Below, piece by piece: positions 46,192 through 56,683 of a stretch of DNA of 64,000 nt. The notes beneath the pieces were generated by a model. The model was not told the origin of the DNA. It worked only from the letters and a program-made list of their open reading frames with translations, and searched no databases. Made by a program: the position numbers and the translations under genes. Source of the stretch: Salvia splendens. Its lineage: Eukaryota > Streptophyta > Magnoliopsida > Lamiales > Lamiaceae. The stretch lies in the NCBI RefSeq assembly GCF_004379255.2, contig NC_056050.1, forward strand, positions 18,407,514 through 18,471,513, read 5' to 3'. Each line of letters begins with the position of its first letter. Within the stretch, counting starts at the first letter, position 1.

Positions 46192-48933
46192 ATGGATAAC
46201 AAACAAGAAGCTAGCAGCGCCTCTGGATCCGCCGAGAAGAGTGCGGCGGAGTTTATGAATGAACTATTTCAGAAGTTCGGAGGGGCTGATAAAGCGATGC
46301 AGGCGTTCGCGATGTTCGCAATGGGACAAACCATGCCAGCCGGTCCAACAACCACCGTGACACAACCGGAAGCTGTCGAGACACCGCCCACTGCTGTACA
46401 AGAAACCGCACCGGAGGCTGCTACCATTATTCCAGAAGAAACCACCTCTGCACAGGACACAGTCCCAGAAACCACCACCAGGCCGGAGGACATTACAGTA
46501 CCCGCCGTTCCAGAACCTTCCATTGCGGAAATTCGCGAAGTAGAGACAGATCTGGCCGCGGGACTGAATTTATTGGCCGTAAGTGAACCCAGGTTAGTTT
46601 CTGCTTCTCAGAGGGAAATCCCCGTTTTAAAGGATGGAGGTGATGATATTTCTACTGTGGGCTTAGTGGAGAGTGTTGTTGAGGGGGTAAATGTTCTTGT
46701 GGCGGTAGTTGAGGACACCGCTATCACTGTTAGTAAGGATGTTGAGGGGGGAACCCCTGTTCTGGAGGCGTCTGTTGAGAAGGATGCCGTTGTTGATGGT
46801 GATGATGTTCAAGTGGGCGAAGCCGCCCTAATTTCTGAGAAGGATGTGGAAGGGGAAACCCTAGAAGTAGTTGAGGGCGATGAAGCCCAAATTGCTGAGG
46901 AAGATGTTGTTGCGGGAAGGACTCCCGACAAGTCTGTGGGCACTGATGCCCAACCTGAAGGAAATCTTAAGGGGTTGGAAACCCCTGTTTATATCGCGGG
47001 GGCAACCCCATTATTAGCAGAGGAAGGTGGAGCACTCGATTCTGAGGATGCTCAAGAAACTGTTGATGCAGGACTCAACATGATAGTGGATCTAACTGAG
47101 GTCCCTGAGGAGGCCGATTCGCAGCTAAATCTAAGGGGAACAAGGAGACGGACACGTCGAAGTATACTTGATGACATTGACGAATCCGCACAACAAAAGG
47201 ATAAGGAAACGCTGGACCTAGCGACAGCCGTGTCTGAGCAGGAAGACTCTCCCAGACCGAGTGGTAGGGAGAGTGAAGAGGAAGGGCGCCGCGCGACGGC
47301 TAAGAAGAGGAAAGGGAAACAAATTGCTTCCTCCTCGACCAAGAAGGCGAGGGGGAAATCTACTGAATCTCCACTTCCTCCACCCGCCAAGGTACCATAC
47401 GCCACAGAGCCCGAGAGTCCTGCCAGGTCCAGTGATTCAGAGGAGGAGCAAGAAGAGGATGTTCTGAACTTTGAGCCGACGGAAATTTGGGTTACAAGGG
47501 AGCTGCTAGACGATATGAGAAAATTTGACGATCCAAACCGTGTGGCCGTATACAAGGAAAAGAGTGCTGAGGGAAAGGTTGCGAAGTCCGGTAAGATGTA
47601 CCACCCGGCGGAGCTCAAACATATTAGCTCTAACGATGAGTTCAGGGGGTTTATAGATGCAATCGGTTTTGATTGGTTACTAAAGCACAGCACTTTCGAA
47701 GTTCCGGTTGACGCGGCCCGTGAATTCTTTTCCACATTTCGGTTCAAATCCACTGCCGACTTGGATACGGAATCCATAACTTTCAGGCTTTTTAATGAAG
47801 AACATAGGATGAGTATCCGGGAGTGGACCTTGCGGATGGGCTTGCTAACGAGAACAGAAGATGATGAGGGCCTGTGGAACGACAGAATGGTTGGTCCGCC
47901 GAAGTTGACGCCAGGATTTCAGGCACAAGGCGCGTGGGAGTTCTTGACTCACTCAAGAGTGGGTCAATTTAAAACAAGTTTTTCGAAGGCACACCATATA
48001 GAGAATCGGGTCCTGCGATTCGCCCAAACTTTTGTCAGCTACAACTTGATGGGCACTGCCAACAACGCCCTGACGACCGCCGACCTATATTTTACGTGGT
48101 GCATGGCTACAGGAGTACGAGTTCATCTGGGTTATTGGTTAGCCCAGGCCTGCCATCAAGTCACCTCCAACCCGTCCAGGCATCTGTACACGAGCCATCT
48201 TCTCGGGGCCTATTTGCAGCGCAACGTTGTAATCAAAATCAGCAAGGCCTGCCGTGAAGTAAAAATGTGCTCAGCTCCGGAAGTCTTCAATTTCGACTTC
48301 TTTTTCAACAAGGGGTTGCTGATCGCCCGAGGGAAGGAGGTGTGTTTTTATGAGGTCGGTAAGTCAGAGGCACAAATTAAGCAGGAACCCGATGGTGTGG
48401 AGGTAAAGGATCAAGCCGCTGAGGACGAAGTCAGGCTAATGGTTCAGGGAGTGCAGAAAGAAGTTGAGGAGGTAAGGAAAGGAATCGACGGGGTACGCAA
48501 GGAAATGACCGAGATCCGAAGGGAATTCGGAAGAAGCAGGGAAGAGGCCGCAGTCCTGAGGGGACGTATCACCGATTGGGTGGCTTCGTCAACTAAGCAA
48601 ACCAACAAGATGGCGGAGGGTGTTGCTTTAATGACGACAATGCTGAAATGGCTGCACAAAAAGTTCCCGGATACATCAAAAATTATTCCTGGGTCTAGCG
48701 GCAACATTACAACGCCGAGTCCAGGAAGTGTATCCGCGCAGAAGCCATCGCAAGGCTCGAGGCCTCACACCACCCCCTCTTCTGCTAGACCCGTGATCCT
48801 GAGAACAGCCATACCCCGACCCACTGATGACAGACCAGAGAAGCCGGAGATGCCGGCCAGTAAGAAAGCAAAGGTGACCCAGCCGACGGTGCCACCAAAG
48901 TTTGGCTCCCGCGGGGGCCAGACACCGAATTGA
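46192..48933 (+). CDS. Athila third ORF (ATHILA ORF1 family), 913 aa
   Basis: ATG in good context (ACCATGG). Residues 1-350 are acidic and low complexity (runs of Val/Glu/Asp/Thr). About 365-400 is a basic stretch (KKRKGKQ, KKARGKS) that looks like a nuclear signal. About 480-725 is the conserved Athila domain (HRMSIREWTLRMGLL, NLMGTAN, HLGYWLAQACHQ, GKEVCFYEVG). About 745-800 is a heptad pattern (VQKEVEEVRKGIDGVRKEM) predicting a coiled coil. The tail is Pro/Ser-rich and basic. It lies where some gypsy elements carry env, but I see no signal peptide and no membrane span. The role is unknown; binding of nucleic acid or chromatin is only an inference. Confidence 0.85.
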   Translation: MDNKQEASSASGSAEKSAAEFMNELFQKFGGADKAMQAFAMFAMGQTMPAGPTTTVTQPEAVETPPTAVQETAPEAATIIPEETTSAQDTVPETTTRPEDITVPAVPEPSIAEIREVETDLAAGLNLLAVSEPRLVSASQREIPVLKDGGDDISTVGLVESVVEGVNVLVAVVEDTAITVSKDVEGGTPVLEASVEKDAVVDGDDVQVGEAALISEKDVEGETLEVVEGDEAQIAEEDVVAGRTPDKSVGTDAQPEGNLKGLETPVYIAGATPLLAEEGGALDSEDAQETVDAGLNMIVDLTEVPEEADSQLNLRGTRRRTRRSILDDIDESAQQKDKETLDLATAVSEQEDSPRPSGRESEEEGRRATAKKRKGKQIASSSTKKARGKSTESPLPPPAKVPYATEPESPARSSDSEEEQEEDVLNFEPTEIWVTRELLDDMRKFDDPNRVAVYKEKSAEGKVAKSGKMYHPAELKHISSNDEFRGFIDAIGFDWLLKHSTFEVPVDAAREFFSTFRFKSTADLDTESITFRLFNEEHRMSIREWTLRMGLLTRTEDDEGLWNDRMVGPPKLTPGFQAQGAWEFLTHSRVGQFKTSFSKAHHIENRVLRFAQTFVSYNLMGTANNALTTADLYFTWCMATGVRVHLGYWLAQACHQVTSNPSRHLYTSHLLGAYLQRNVVIKISKACREVKMCSAPEVFNFDFFFNKGLLIARGKEVCFYEVGKSEAQIKQEPDGVEVKDQAAEDEVRLMVQGVQKEVEEVRKGIDGVRKEMTEIRREFGRSREEAAVLRGRITDWVASSTKQTNKMAEGVALMTTMLKWLHKKFPDTSKIIPGSSGNITTPSPGSVSAQKPSQGSRPHTTPSSARPVILRTAIPRPTDDRPEKPEMPASKKAKVTQPTVPPKFGSRGGQTPN

Positions 48934-49041
48934 ATTTCCCCTCAAACCCAAGTAACTTTTTCTTTTCTTTTCTTTCAAAGTGCTTTCGTTTTTATTTCTG
49001 TTTATACCTGTCAGCATGCTAGGTTCTGTATATACGTGTTG

Positions 49042-49166
49042 AACCCTTCCACACTTAGCCCAATCTTTGGTCTAAGTGTGAGAAGGGGTTGTATGTCATA
49101 ACATGTTTCGTGTTGTATGTTGTCCCTTCTCCCACTCAGCCCAATGCTTGGTCTGAGTGTGAGAAG
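49042..49166 (+). repeat. Two related stem-loops after ORF3
   Basis: Stem 1 (49042-49090): AACCCTTCCACACTTAG facing CTAAGTGTGAGAAGGGGTT. Stem 2 (49126-49166): CTTCTCCCACTCAG facing CTGAGTGTGAGAAG. Loops are CCCAATCTTTGGT and CCCAATGCTTGGT. A T:A pair in stem 1 is C:G in stem 2, so pairing is kept. Confidence 0.8.
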
Positions 49167-49251
49167 TTTGTGTTTTGTTGTGTTCGTTTCATGTCGCCAC
49201 TAACTGTCCTGTTTTCCACTTCATTGGGATTGCTTGGGGTCAAACATGGAT

Positions 49252-49271
49252 GAAGTGGGAGGGGGGGAAAC
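49252..49271 (+). other. Internal polypurine tract
   Basis: A 20-base all-purine run (G/A only, with seven Gs in a row) about 950 bases before the 3' LTR; a matching pyrimidine run is in element B near 35007-35025. No comparable purine run touches the 3' LTR. Confidence 0.5.
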
Positions 49272-49621
49272 AGTTAGTGTAGTTAGTGTCTTGTACATAT
49301 TCTGTTAGGCCTAGGAGTTTGCAGTTTTTTTTTAGGTTCTGTGTTTGCATAACTGGTATAATAAATAGCAAAAGCCCCTTAGGGAGAGTAATTGAAGAGA
49401 AAATACATGCTAATTTATGAATCCTTTTCTCTTAATAAATCAAAGTCAGTTGGATGAAGTAAGAACGATAGAGGATGCCTTAGATAACCTAGTTGTGCAA
49501 CCCTACTATAAAAGTGAGTTATAAGCCAAAACACTTTGAGCTAACATGTATAAAAAGGGGGCCGCCACTGGATGTTTAGGGAGAAGAGTCCGAAGGAGAA
49601 AAAATTGGGAATAGGGTTCTG

Positions 49622-49708
49622 GAGGTATAAGCTGGACGAAGTCCAGGAAAAGGAGGTATAAGCTGGACGAAGTCCAGGAAAAGGAGGTATAAGCTGGACG
49701 AAGTCCAG
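49622..49708 (+). repeat. Tandem 31-bp repeat, each with a perfect hairpin
   Basis: CTGGACGAAGTCCAG at 49632-49646, 49663-49677 and 49694-49708, period 31, each preceded by GGAGGTATAAG. Arms CTGGAC/GTCCAG with a GAA loop. A poly-A run follows. Confidence 0.9.
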
Positions 49709-50216
49709 AGAAAAAAAAAAAAAAAAATATTTAAGGGGCAGGAAGCAGTAGTAACCTGACCCAGGAAATAAAAGTACAAGGAGGATTGTAGGAAGGAGAA
49801 ACTCTCATAACCCGACGCATCATTGGTGTAACTTTAACTTAAGAGCGATTCGATCCTAACATCCCTGGTGAGGAATGAGTGATCGAGTGATTCTAACAAT
49901 TGGGAAGTCAAAAGGCTATCTTGACGAACTGACAACTTGACTAGACAGAAGAAGGGAGGGGGAGGAATCTGAGGCTGTAAACGCTTGGATTGACCTTAAA
50001 CTTGTGGGGATGGCTGCTAGGAAAATACCAGTTTATGCGCTTATGTGTTTTCTTTTCTTTTGTGATTTTTATGTGTTTCGTGTTGTAGTTGTCTAGGTCT
50101 AGGAGCCTGTTTTGTTTGTGAAATAGTACTTGGGGGGACCGTGCATTGAAATTCGCCTTATTTCTTTTTCTTGTCTTTCATACTTGAGGACAAGCATGGT
50201 TTAAGTATGAGCAGTT

Positions 50217-51733
50217 TGATAAGGCTAATTTCATGCATGGGTCTAGGGATTTAATTCGTGATTTTACTGGGGCTAACGCACGTTTTAAGCCAGGTGTGTA
50301 AAGGAATTCGCCAGGTCCAAGAAAGAAGACCAAAAAATCACAAGGTCGAGGAACTGGCGATTTAGTGAACGATTATGAAGAGAATTGCTCGACGGAGGAA
50401 GCTCTAGGTTTGAAGGGTAGAATAGGGATTTCTACGAAGACTCAAGGGCTATGTCCGCATCTATAAAAGGCAGAAGCAAGCAAGCTGGAGGGATCTTCTC
50501 GGTGGAGACCTCACCACAGCTTGTTGCTTAGTTCACTTTCCCACACACACACTTGATACTAGTTTGAGGAGATCTCAGTTCACACGTTCGGGTTTCATCT
50601 TAGCTTCCGATATGGTGTAACACCGCTCTTGTTAGGAGCGAAGAAACAATTTATTTTCCGCTTTCCGTATTTTACTTACTCTGCCGAGCTTCGTTGTTCG
50701 AAGCTCGGTTCTCTGTTTTCACCAAATAGTTTCTGGTTTAAATGCAAGTTTGATTTTCCGTTATGGTGATTGTGTTGATTTCTAGTTTGATTGCTTCGTT
50801 TATTGAGATTTTGGTGTTTTAAATTGTCTGAGTTGGATGCGTTTCGCAGCTGTTTTCTGAGTTATTATAGGTTAATGGTCAGATCTGGGAAGTTGGAGTT
50901 GGATTGTGGAAGAACTTTGGTTGGATTTGCTGGATTTGTTGGTTGTTGGGTTCGGATGTCTTGGATCCGGAGTGGATCAAGTATTCTGACGTGAATCTGA
51001 GTAGTTTCGATCTGATTTTCATGCTTAGTTTACGAGTTTTTCTTTCATTCCGTCTAGTGTACGCAGATCTGATGTGTTTCCGTTTTGTGGCAAGTTTCCG
51101 ACGACCAAATTTCTATATTCTGTTCGAATCTCGCTTTGTGCTCTGTTTTGTTCATCTGCAAGTTTAATTCGGTTGAGAGGATACATTTCGCTGCGAGCTA
51201 GCGTCAGAGTTTGTTATCTGCAGTTTTTTTTTTCGTACTTGCCACTTTTGGAATTATGGTCCCCACTTTCAGTTATCTTCTGTTTAGCTAGATTAGGTAG
51301 TTGTTTACACTGTCTAGGAAGTGGTTATGTTTCTTGCTGTTGAAGTCTGAATTTACAAGTTTGATATGTCCTAGGTCTAGCATTTACATTTCCTGCCTAG
51401 GTCTAGAGTTAGTTTAAAATTCTCAACCCTTTTGCGTGGCAGCAGCCATTTGTTTGTCCAAAGCCTCTGAGCACTACTTTGCGAGTCCATCTCTGTGGGA
51501 TCGACCCCACTTCCCTATACTAATTCATAGTATTCGGGTTGAGGGATTTATATTATTTTTTGAAAGGGGAGTTGAGAGTGCCCAACGAGTGAAGCACTGT
51601 ATGTTCTCTTGAGTTCCTGGACCCTGTGCTCCAGTGGACTTAAGAAGCATGGTGTCTTGACCGAGCGCTTGCATTGATCAATTTCTGTGCATACGTACGA
51701 AAGAGCCTCTCTGTTACTTTCATACGCTTTTCA
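50217..51733 (+). repeat. Element A 3' LTR
   Basis: 1517 bases, the same length as the 5' LTR, with about four visible substitutions. Ends TTTTCA directly before TSD CCAGC. The sequence just upstream (TTAAGTATGAGCAGTT) is conserved in element B. Confidence 0.95.
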
Positions 51734-51738
51734 CCAGC

Positions 51739-54700
51739 CTGTAGGGCGACATTCCAATAGGCGTTTTGTATGCTGTCCGGTAGGCCCACAATGCATCTCC
51801 AAGTCTCTTACTCCAGTCCTTCCTTGACGGATTCATCGTCTTCTCCAATATCGCCTTTATCTCCCTGTTGGAGATCTCGGCCTGTCCATTAGACTGAGGA
51901 TGATACGGGGTAGAAAGCCTATGGTGGACCCCGTATTTCCTCATCAGAGCTTCTATTGTTCTGTTACGGAAGTACGTCCCTTGGTCAGAAATAATCGCAT
52001 GCGGCACTCCGTATCTGTTAAAAATGTTGGCTCTAAGGAACTTGGCTATCTTTTTGGCTTCACATGAAGTGGCGGCCTTTGCTTCTATCCATTTCGAAAC
52101 ATAGTCAACTGCCACAAGTATGTATGTATTCCCGTATGAAGATGGAAATGGACCCATGAAGTCCATCCCCCAGACGTCGAAAATCTCGCAGACAATCACT
52201 GGGACCTGCGGCATTTCATCTCTCTTAGAAATTCCTCCTGTTTGCTGGCACCTTTCACAGTTCTGACAGAATTCAAAGGAGTCCTTGTGTAACGTGGGCC
52301 AATAAAATCCACTATCTAGGACTTTCCTCGCAGTTTTCTGTGGTCCAAAATGACCCCCACATGCCAACGCATGGCAATGATTCAGTACGTCCCTCTGTTC
52401 CCATTCGGGGATACATATCCGAATTACCTGGTCAGCTCTCATTCTCCACAAGTAAGGGTCGTCCCAGTAGTAATACTTGGCCTCGCTCTTGAGCTTCATC
52501 TTCTGGGCCCGGGAAATTTCTTGTGAACTGGGCACCTCTCCTGTGACTAAGTAATTTGCCAGGTCCGCGAACCATGGTTCAGCGTTCAATTGACATTTTC
52601 CTCTCTCAGTATCTCCTGGACCTGTTATCTCCATTATCGCTTCCCAGCTGATAGGCCTAGGAAATTTCCCTATGTAGTACAGATGCTCCTCAGGGAATGC
52701 ATCAGGTATAGCTTCGTCTGTTTCCCCCTGGAAAATCCTACTCAGATGGTCAGCCACTTTATTTTCTGTACCCTTCTTGTCTCTGACTTCCCAATCAAAT
52801 TCCTGTAAAAGTAACACCCAACGGTTCAACCTCGGCTTGGATTCTTTCTTCGCCAGCATGTACTTGATAGCCGCATGGCCGGTGAAGACTATCACTCTCG
52901 ACCCCAGCAAATATGGGTGAAATTTCTCAAATGAGTACACCACTGCCAGCATTTCCTTCTCTGTGGTGTCATAGTTCTTCTGGGCTTGGACTTTTACCAT
53001 CGATTCTTTGACCTAGTACCGCCCCCACTGCGTAGTCGCTTGCATCACACATTATTTCAAACGGCAGACTCCAGTCAGGTGCTCTGATAATAGGGGCAGA
53101 TACTAATTTATCTTTCAGTAGTTGAAAAGCCTCCTTACACTCCTCGCCGAAAATGAAATCAACATCATTATGCAACAAATGCGTGAGCGGCTGAGCAATC
53201 TTCGCGAAATCCTTTATGAATCTTCTGTAAAACCCCGCATGCCCTAGGAATCCCCTAACTTCTTTCTGATTCGTAGAGTAAGGCAATTTCAAAATCACAT
53301 CGACCTTTACTGGGTCCACCTGTATGCCCTTCTCTGAGACTACATGCCCCAGGACGATTCCCTTGGGTACCATGAAGTGACATTTTTCAAAGTTGAGGAC
53401 TAAATTCTTCTCCCGACATCTCCTCAATACTATGTCCAAACTTGCTAAACAAGAATTGAAAGAGTTCCCATATACGGTGAAATCATCCATGAAAATCTCG
53501 ATACAATCCTCCAACAGATCCGAGAAGATACTCATCATGCACCATTGAAAAGTGCCTGGCGCATTGCACAGCCCAAACGGCATCCTTCTATAAGCATACA
53601 TGCCAAAAGGGCAAGTAAAAGTAGTCTTCTCTTGATCTTCGGGATCTACATAGATCTGGAAGTATCGACTATATCCGTCAAGGAAACAAAAATATTGTTT
53701 TTCAGCCAACCTCTCTAGCATCTGATCAATGAAAGGTAATGGAAAATGATCTTTCTTGGTTGTTTCATTCAGTTTCCTATAATCGATGCATATCCTCCAC
53801 CCAGTGACAAGTCGAGTGGGCACCAATTCATTCTTATCATTCTTAACTACATATATCCCCGACTTTTTAGGTACCATATGAACCGGGATGACCCATTCAC
53901 TATCAGGGATAGAGTAAATGATACCCAACGAAAGCAGTTTCAAAACTTCCTTCAGAACTTCCTCTCTCATGTTCGGATTCAGCTTACGTTGGGGGTCTCT
54001 ACAGGCTTTTGCACCTTCCTCCAGCCTAATGTGGTGCATGCAAAGATCAGGACTGATTCCTACTAGGTCTGAGAGAGTCCATCCTATCACCTTCTTATTC
54101 TTTCTGATTACCTCAAGCAACTCGTTTTCATGTTCCTCGGTCAAGTTGCTGTTGACGATGACCGGAAAGGTCTCATTCTCTTCTAGATAGGCATACTTGA
54201 GTCCTAGTGGAAGCGTCTTCAATTCTTTCTTGGGAGTGCTTGTTTCCTGGGGCAAGGGATCATTTCCTTCATCAGTTTTCATTCCCTTCCCAGGCCTGGG
54301 AGAATTTTCCATACTAGCCACATGAGCTGATCCTCTTGACCTAGCTGACTCCAGATTCGTGCAGAACTCCGAAATAGCTTCGGCCAGCTCTTCATCCGAT
54401 AATTCCCTTGTGTGCATTGCCTCGCACCATCCAGCTACCTCTCTGTCAATAGAGTGACTAAATTCTGAATTAACCACCTGCTCCTACATCAGCTCAGTCT
54501 CAAGATATTCCTGGACCAGGGGGTTAATAACATTGATAGCATGCAAATTTTCAACATCTAGCGGTTTCCCCAGTGCCTCATATATGCTAAACGTATATTT
54601 CTCCCCATTATAGTCCAGGCATATGGTCCCATCAAAAACATCAATTATGGTCTTAGCGGTACGGAGGAAAGGTCTTCCTAGAAGCACGCCGTTAGACTCA

Positions 54701-55345
54701 GCAGATTCATTATCACTCATTTTAATAACATGGAAATCGGTCGGATATAGAAGATCATGCACTTTGACGATAACATTTTCTAAAACTCCTTCCTGACAAA
54801 TGTACGACCTATCCGCCAGTTGGATTACCACCTTTGTGTCTACCATCCCTACTCCTACCAGCTTTTTGTAAATGGAAAGCGGTAAAACAATTATCGATGC
54901 CCCTAGATCACACATGGCATGCTCAATTTTTACATCACCGATGGAAATAGGTAAGGTAAACATACCTGGATCAGTGCATTTCGAGGGCATTCTTCACTTT
55001 TGGATCACTGCCGACACATTCTATCCAATCAGAATCTTCCCGCTGGGTCTGGTCTTACCAGCTATGAATTCCTTGATGAACTTACTGAATACCGGCAATT
55101 TCAAAGCTTGCAGAAATGGTAAGTTGATCTCCAATTTCCCAAAATTATCCATAAAGTCCACAGGCTCATCCCTCTTTTTCTTAGCCTCTCCTCGGTGCGG
55201 GAACAGTTTCACTTGTTTCGCTGCACCCGTAGAATCTTCAGCTGGAAGTTTGCCTGATTCCTTTCCCAGTACTTCATTTTCTACTTCCGGCTCTGGGTCT
55301 AGGAAAAATGGTTCAGCCATACTTGGTAAAGGTCTCCCCAGATCA
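51739..55345 (-). pseudogene. Element B protease-RT-RNase H-integrase part
   Basis: On the minus strand: protease (DLGASIIVLP), RT ([24 protein letters not shown]), RNase H ([13 protein letters not shown]), integrase zinc finger and DDE core ([16 protein letters not shown]), ending MSPYRLV at the element A insertion. Lesions: stop codons near 55018, 54988 and 54481, and a small deletion with frame change near 52970-53000 in RNase H. Confidence 0.9.
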
Positions 55346-55350
55346 CCTGC

Positions 55351-56678
55351 TGATGAGTCTCGTTATCGGCCTTGGTTACTGGTCAGTATAAGGTGCTTTA
55401 TTGGATAATATCTGCAAAATAGTTGTTAAAGTGTGCAGGTTGAAGTACTAAATCAGGAGGAAAGGTTCAGAAGGAATTTGAGTGAAAAAGCTATGAAAAG
55501 TGTGCAAACTGGTTAGTATGAGCAAAAAATACGCAAACTGGTCAGGATGGATGCTACAGAACTGGACACGAGAAGGAAGGACTTGCTTGGAATAATCACC
55601 TATCTAAAGAAGGGCAAAATTGGCATTCCTCATGAAGAGAAAGCCCTAGAAATTAGGACAAGCCACCCTATAAATAGGATCTGAACATAAAGAAAAGAGA
55701 GGAATTTTTACACAACTTCACTTAGGACTTATCATCACTACTACATCACTTTTGAGGAGAATAGCTCCTATAGCTCTTAGTTCCATCTAAATCCAGCAGC
55801 CTGACTTGAAGATTCCGGCCACCTGCCGGCGAGGAGCATCATGCCTGATTCATTCCAGCCGCCGTAGTTCTAGAAATTCCTCCAGTTTCAGTTTCCGATG
55901 AGCCAAACAATCTTTTACTTGCTTTGTTTTTAAGAGTTCCTCAAAAAATGCATGGGAATCGTTTCTGCTTGCTTCTGTCACCTTGTCCTGCTGACCAGTT
56001 TGCGTAGATCTCAGTTTTCTTAGCTTTCGTTCTCGATTTCAAGTTAAATATTGCATTTACGAATTTTCAAGCTTGATCATTCATCAATGGAGTTTGTTAG
56101 ATCTTGTTTGTTTAGCTTGGTGAAGAAGATAATGTCACAATCAAAGAATGGGACCACTTGTGTTGCTTTAGTTGTTTTTTGCTTTTGTACTTGCACTTTT
56201 TCAGCTTTTCTGCACACCCAGGAGACAGTCTGCCAGCATGTCCTTTGATTCTCTTTACCTTTTGTCTAGCCATTTTTAGTAAGTTTCGTCTAGTAGCTTC
56301 TCACATGCACACTCGTACCCTAATTTACACACGCACTTTAATTTCTTTTAGCACACAACATTTAGAGCCCACCCTGACCTACTGGTCATGAGGGGTATAT
56401 GTTCCATTTCATTTTCCGACTAGGTAAAACTCAACCCCAAAAAAGCGTGGTAGCTAACCAACCGCTCCCAGAATGTCATCGCAAGTGTATCTCGCCTACA
56501 TCCATCTCTGTGGGATTCGACCCTTACTCCACTATACTAGCTAGTAGAAGTGGGTTGAGGTATTTTTTTGTTGATAGGGAAGATAGACACAGACCCAACG
56601 ACACAGCTAGGTCTAGGTACCCTCCTGGCCAGTTGACACGCACACACAGAGTCATAGTCTCATCTTTTCCCTCTATCA
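55351..56678 (+). mobile_element. Solo LTR, 1328 bp, TSD CCTGC
   Basis: Starts TGATGAGTC and ends CTCTATCA between CCTGC copies (55346-55350 and 56679-56683). TATA box CTATAAATAGG near 55669 in + orientation; the TCTGTGGGATTCGACC motif near 56505 is typical of plant LTR 3' parts. It split element B between gag and protease. No internal domain remains. Confidence 0.88.
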
Positions 56679-56683
56679 CCTGC

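Larger units (their letters stand above)
37966..51733 (+). mobile_element. Athila-type LTR retrotransposon A, young and largely intact
   Basis: 13,768 bases flanked by CCAGC (37961-37965 and 51734-51738). The two LTRs are both 1517 bases and begin TGATAAGGC and end TTTTCA. I see only about four substitutions between them. PBS is complementary to tRNA-Asp. A single open gag-pol (2005 residues) and a third ORF (913 residues) are uninterrupted. It sits in the integrase gene of element B in the opposite orientation. Confidence 0.95.
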
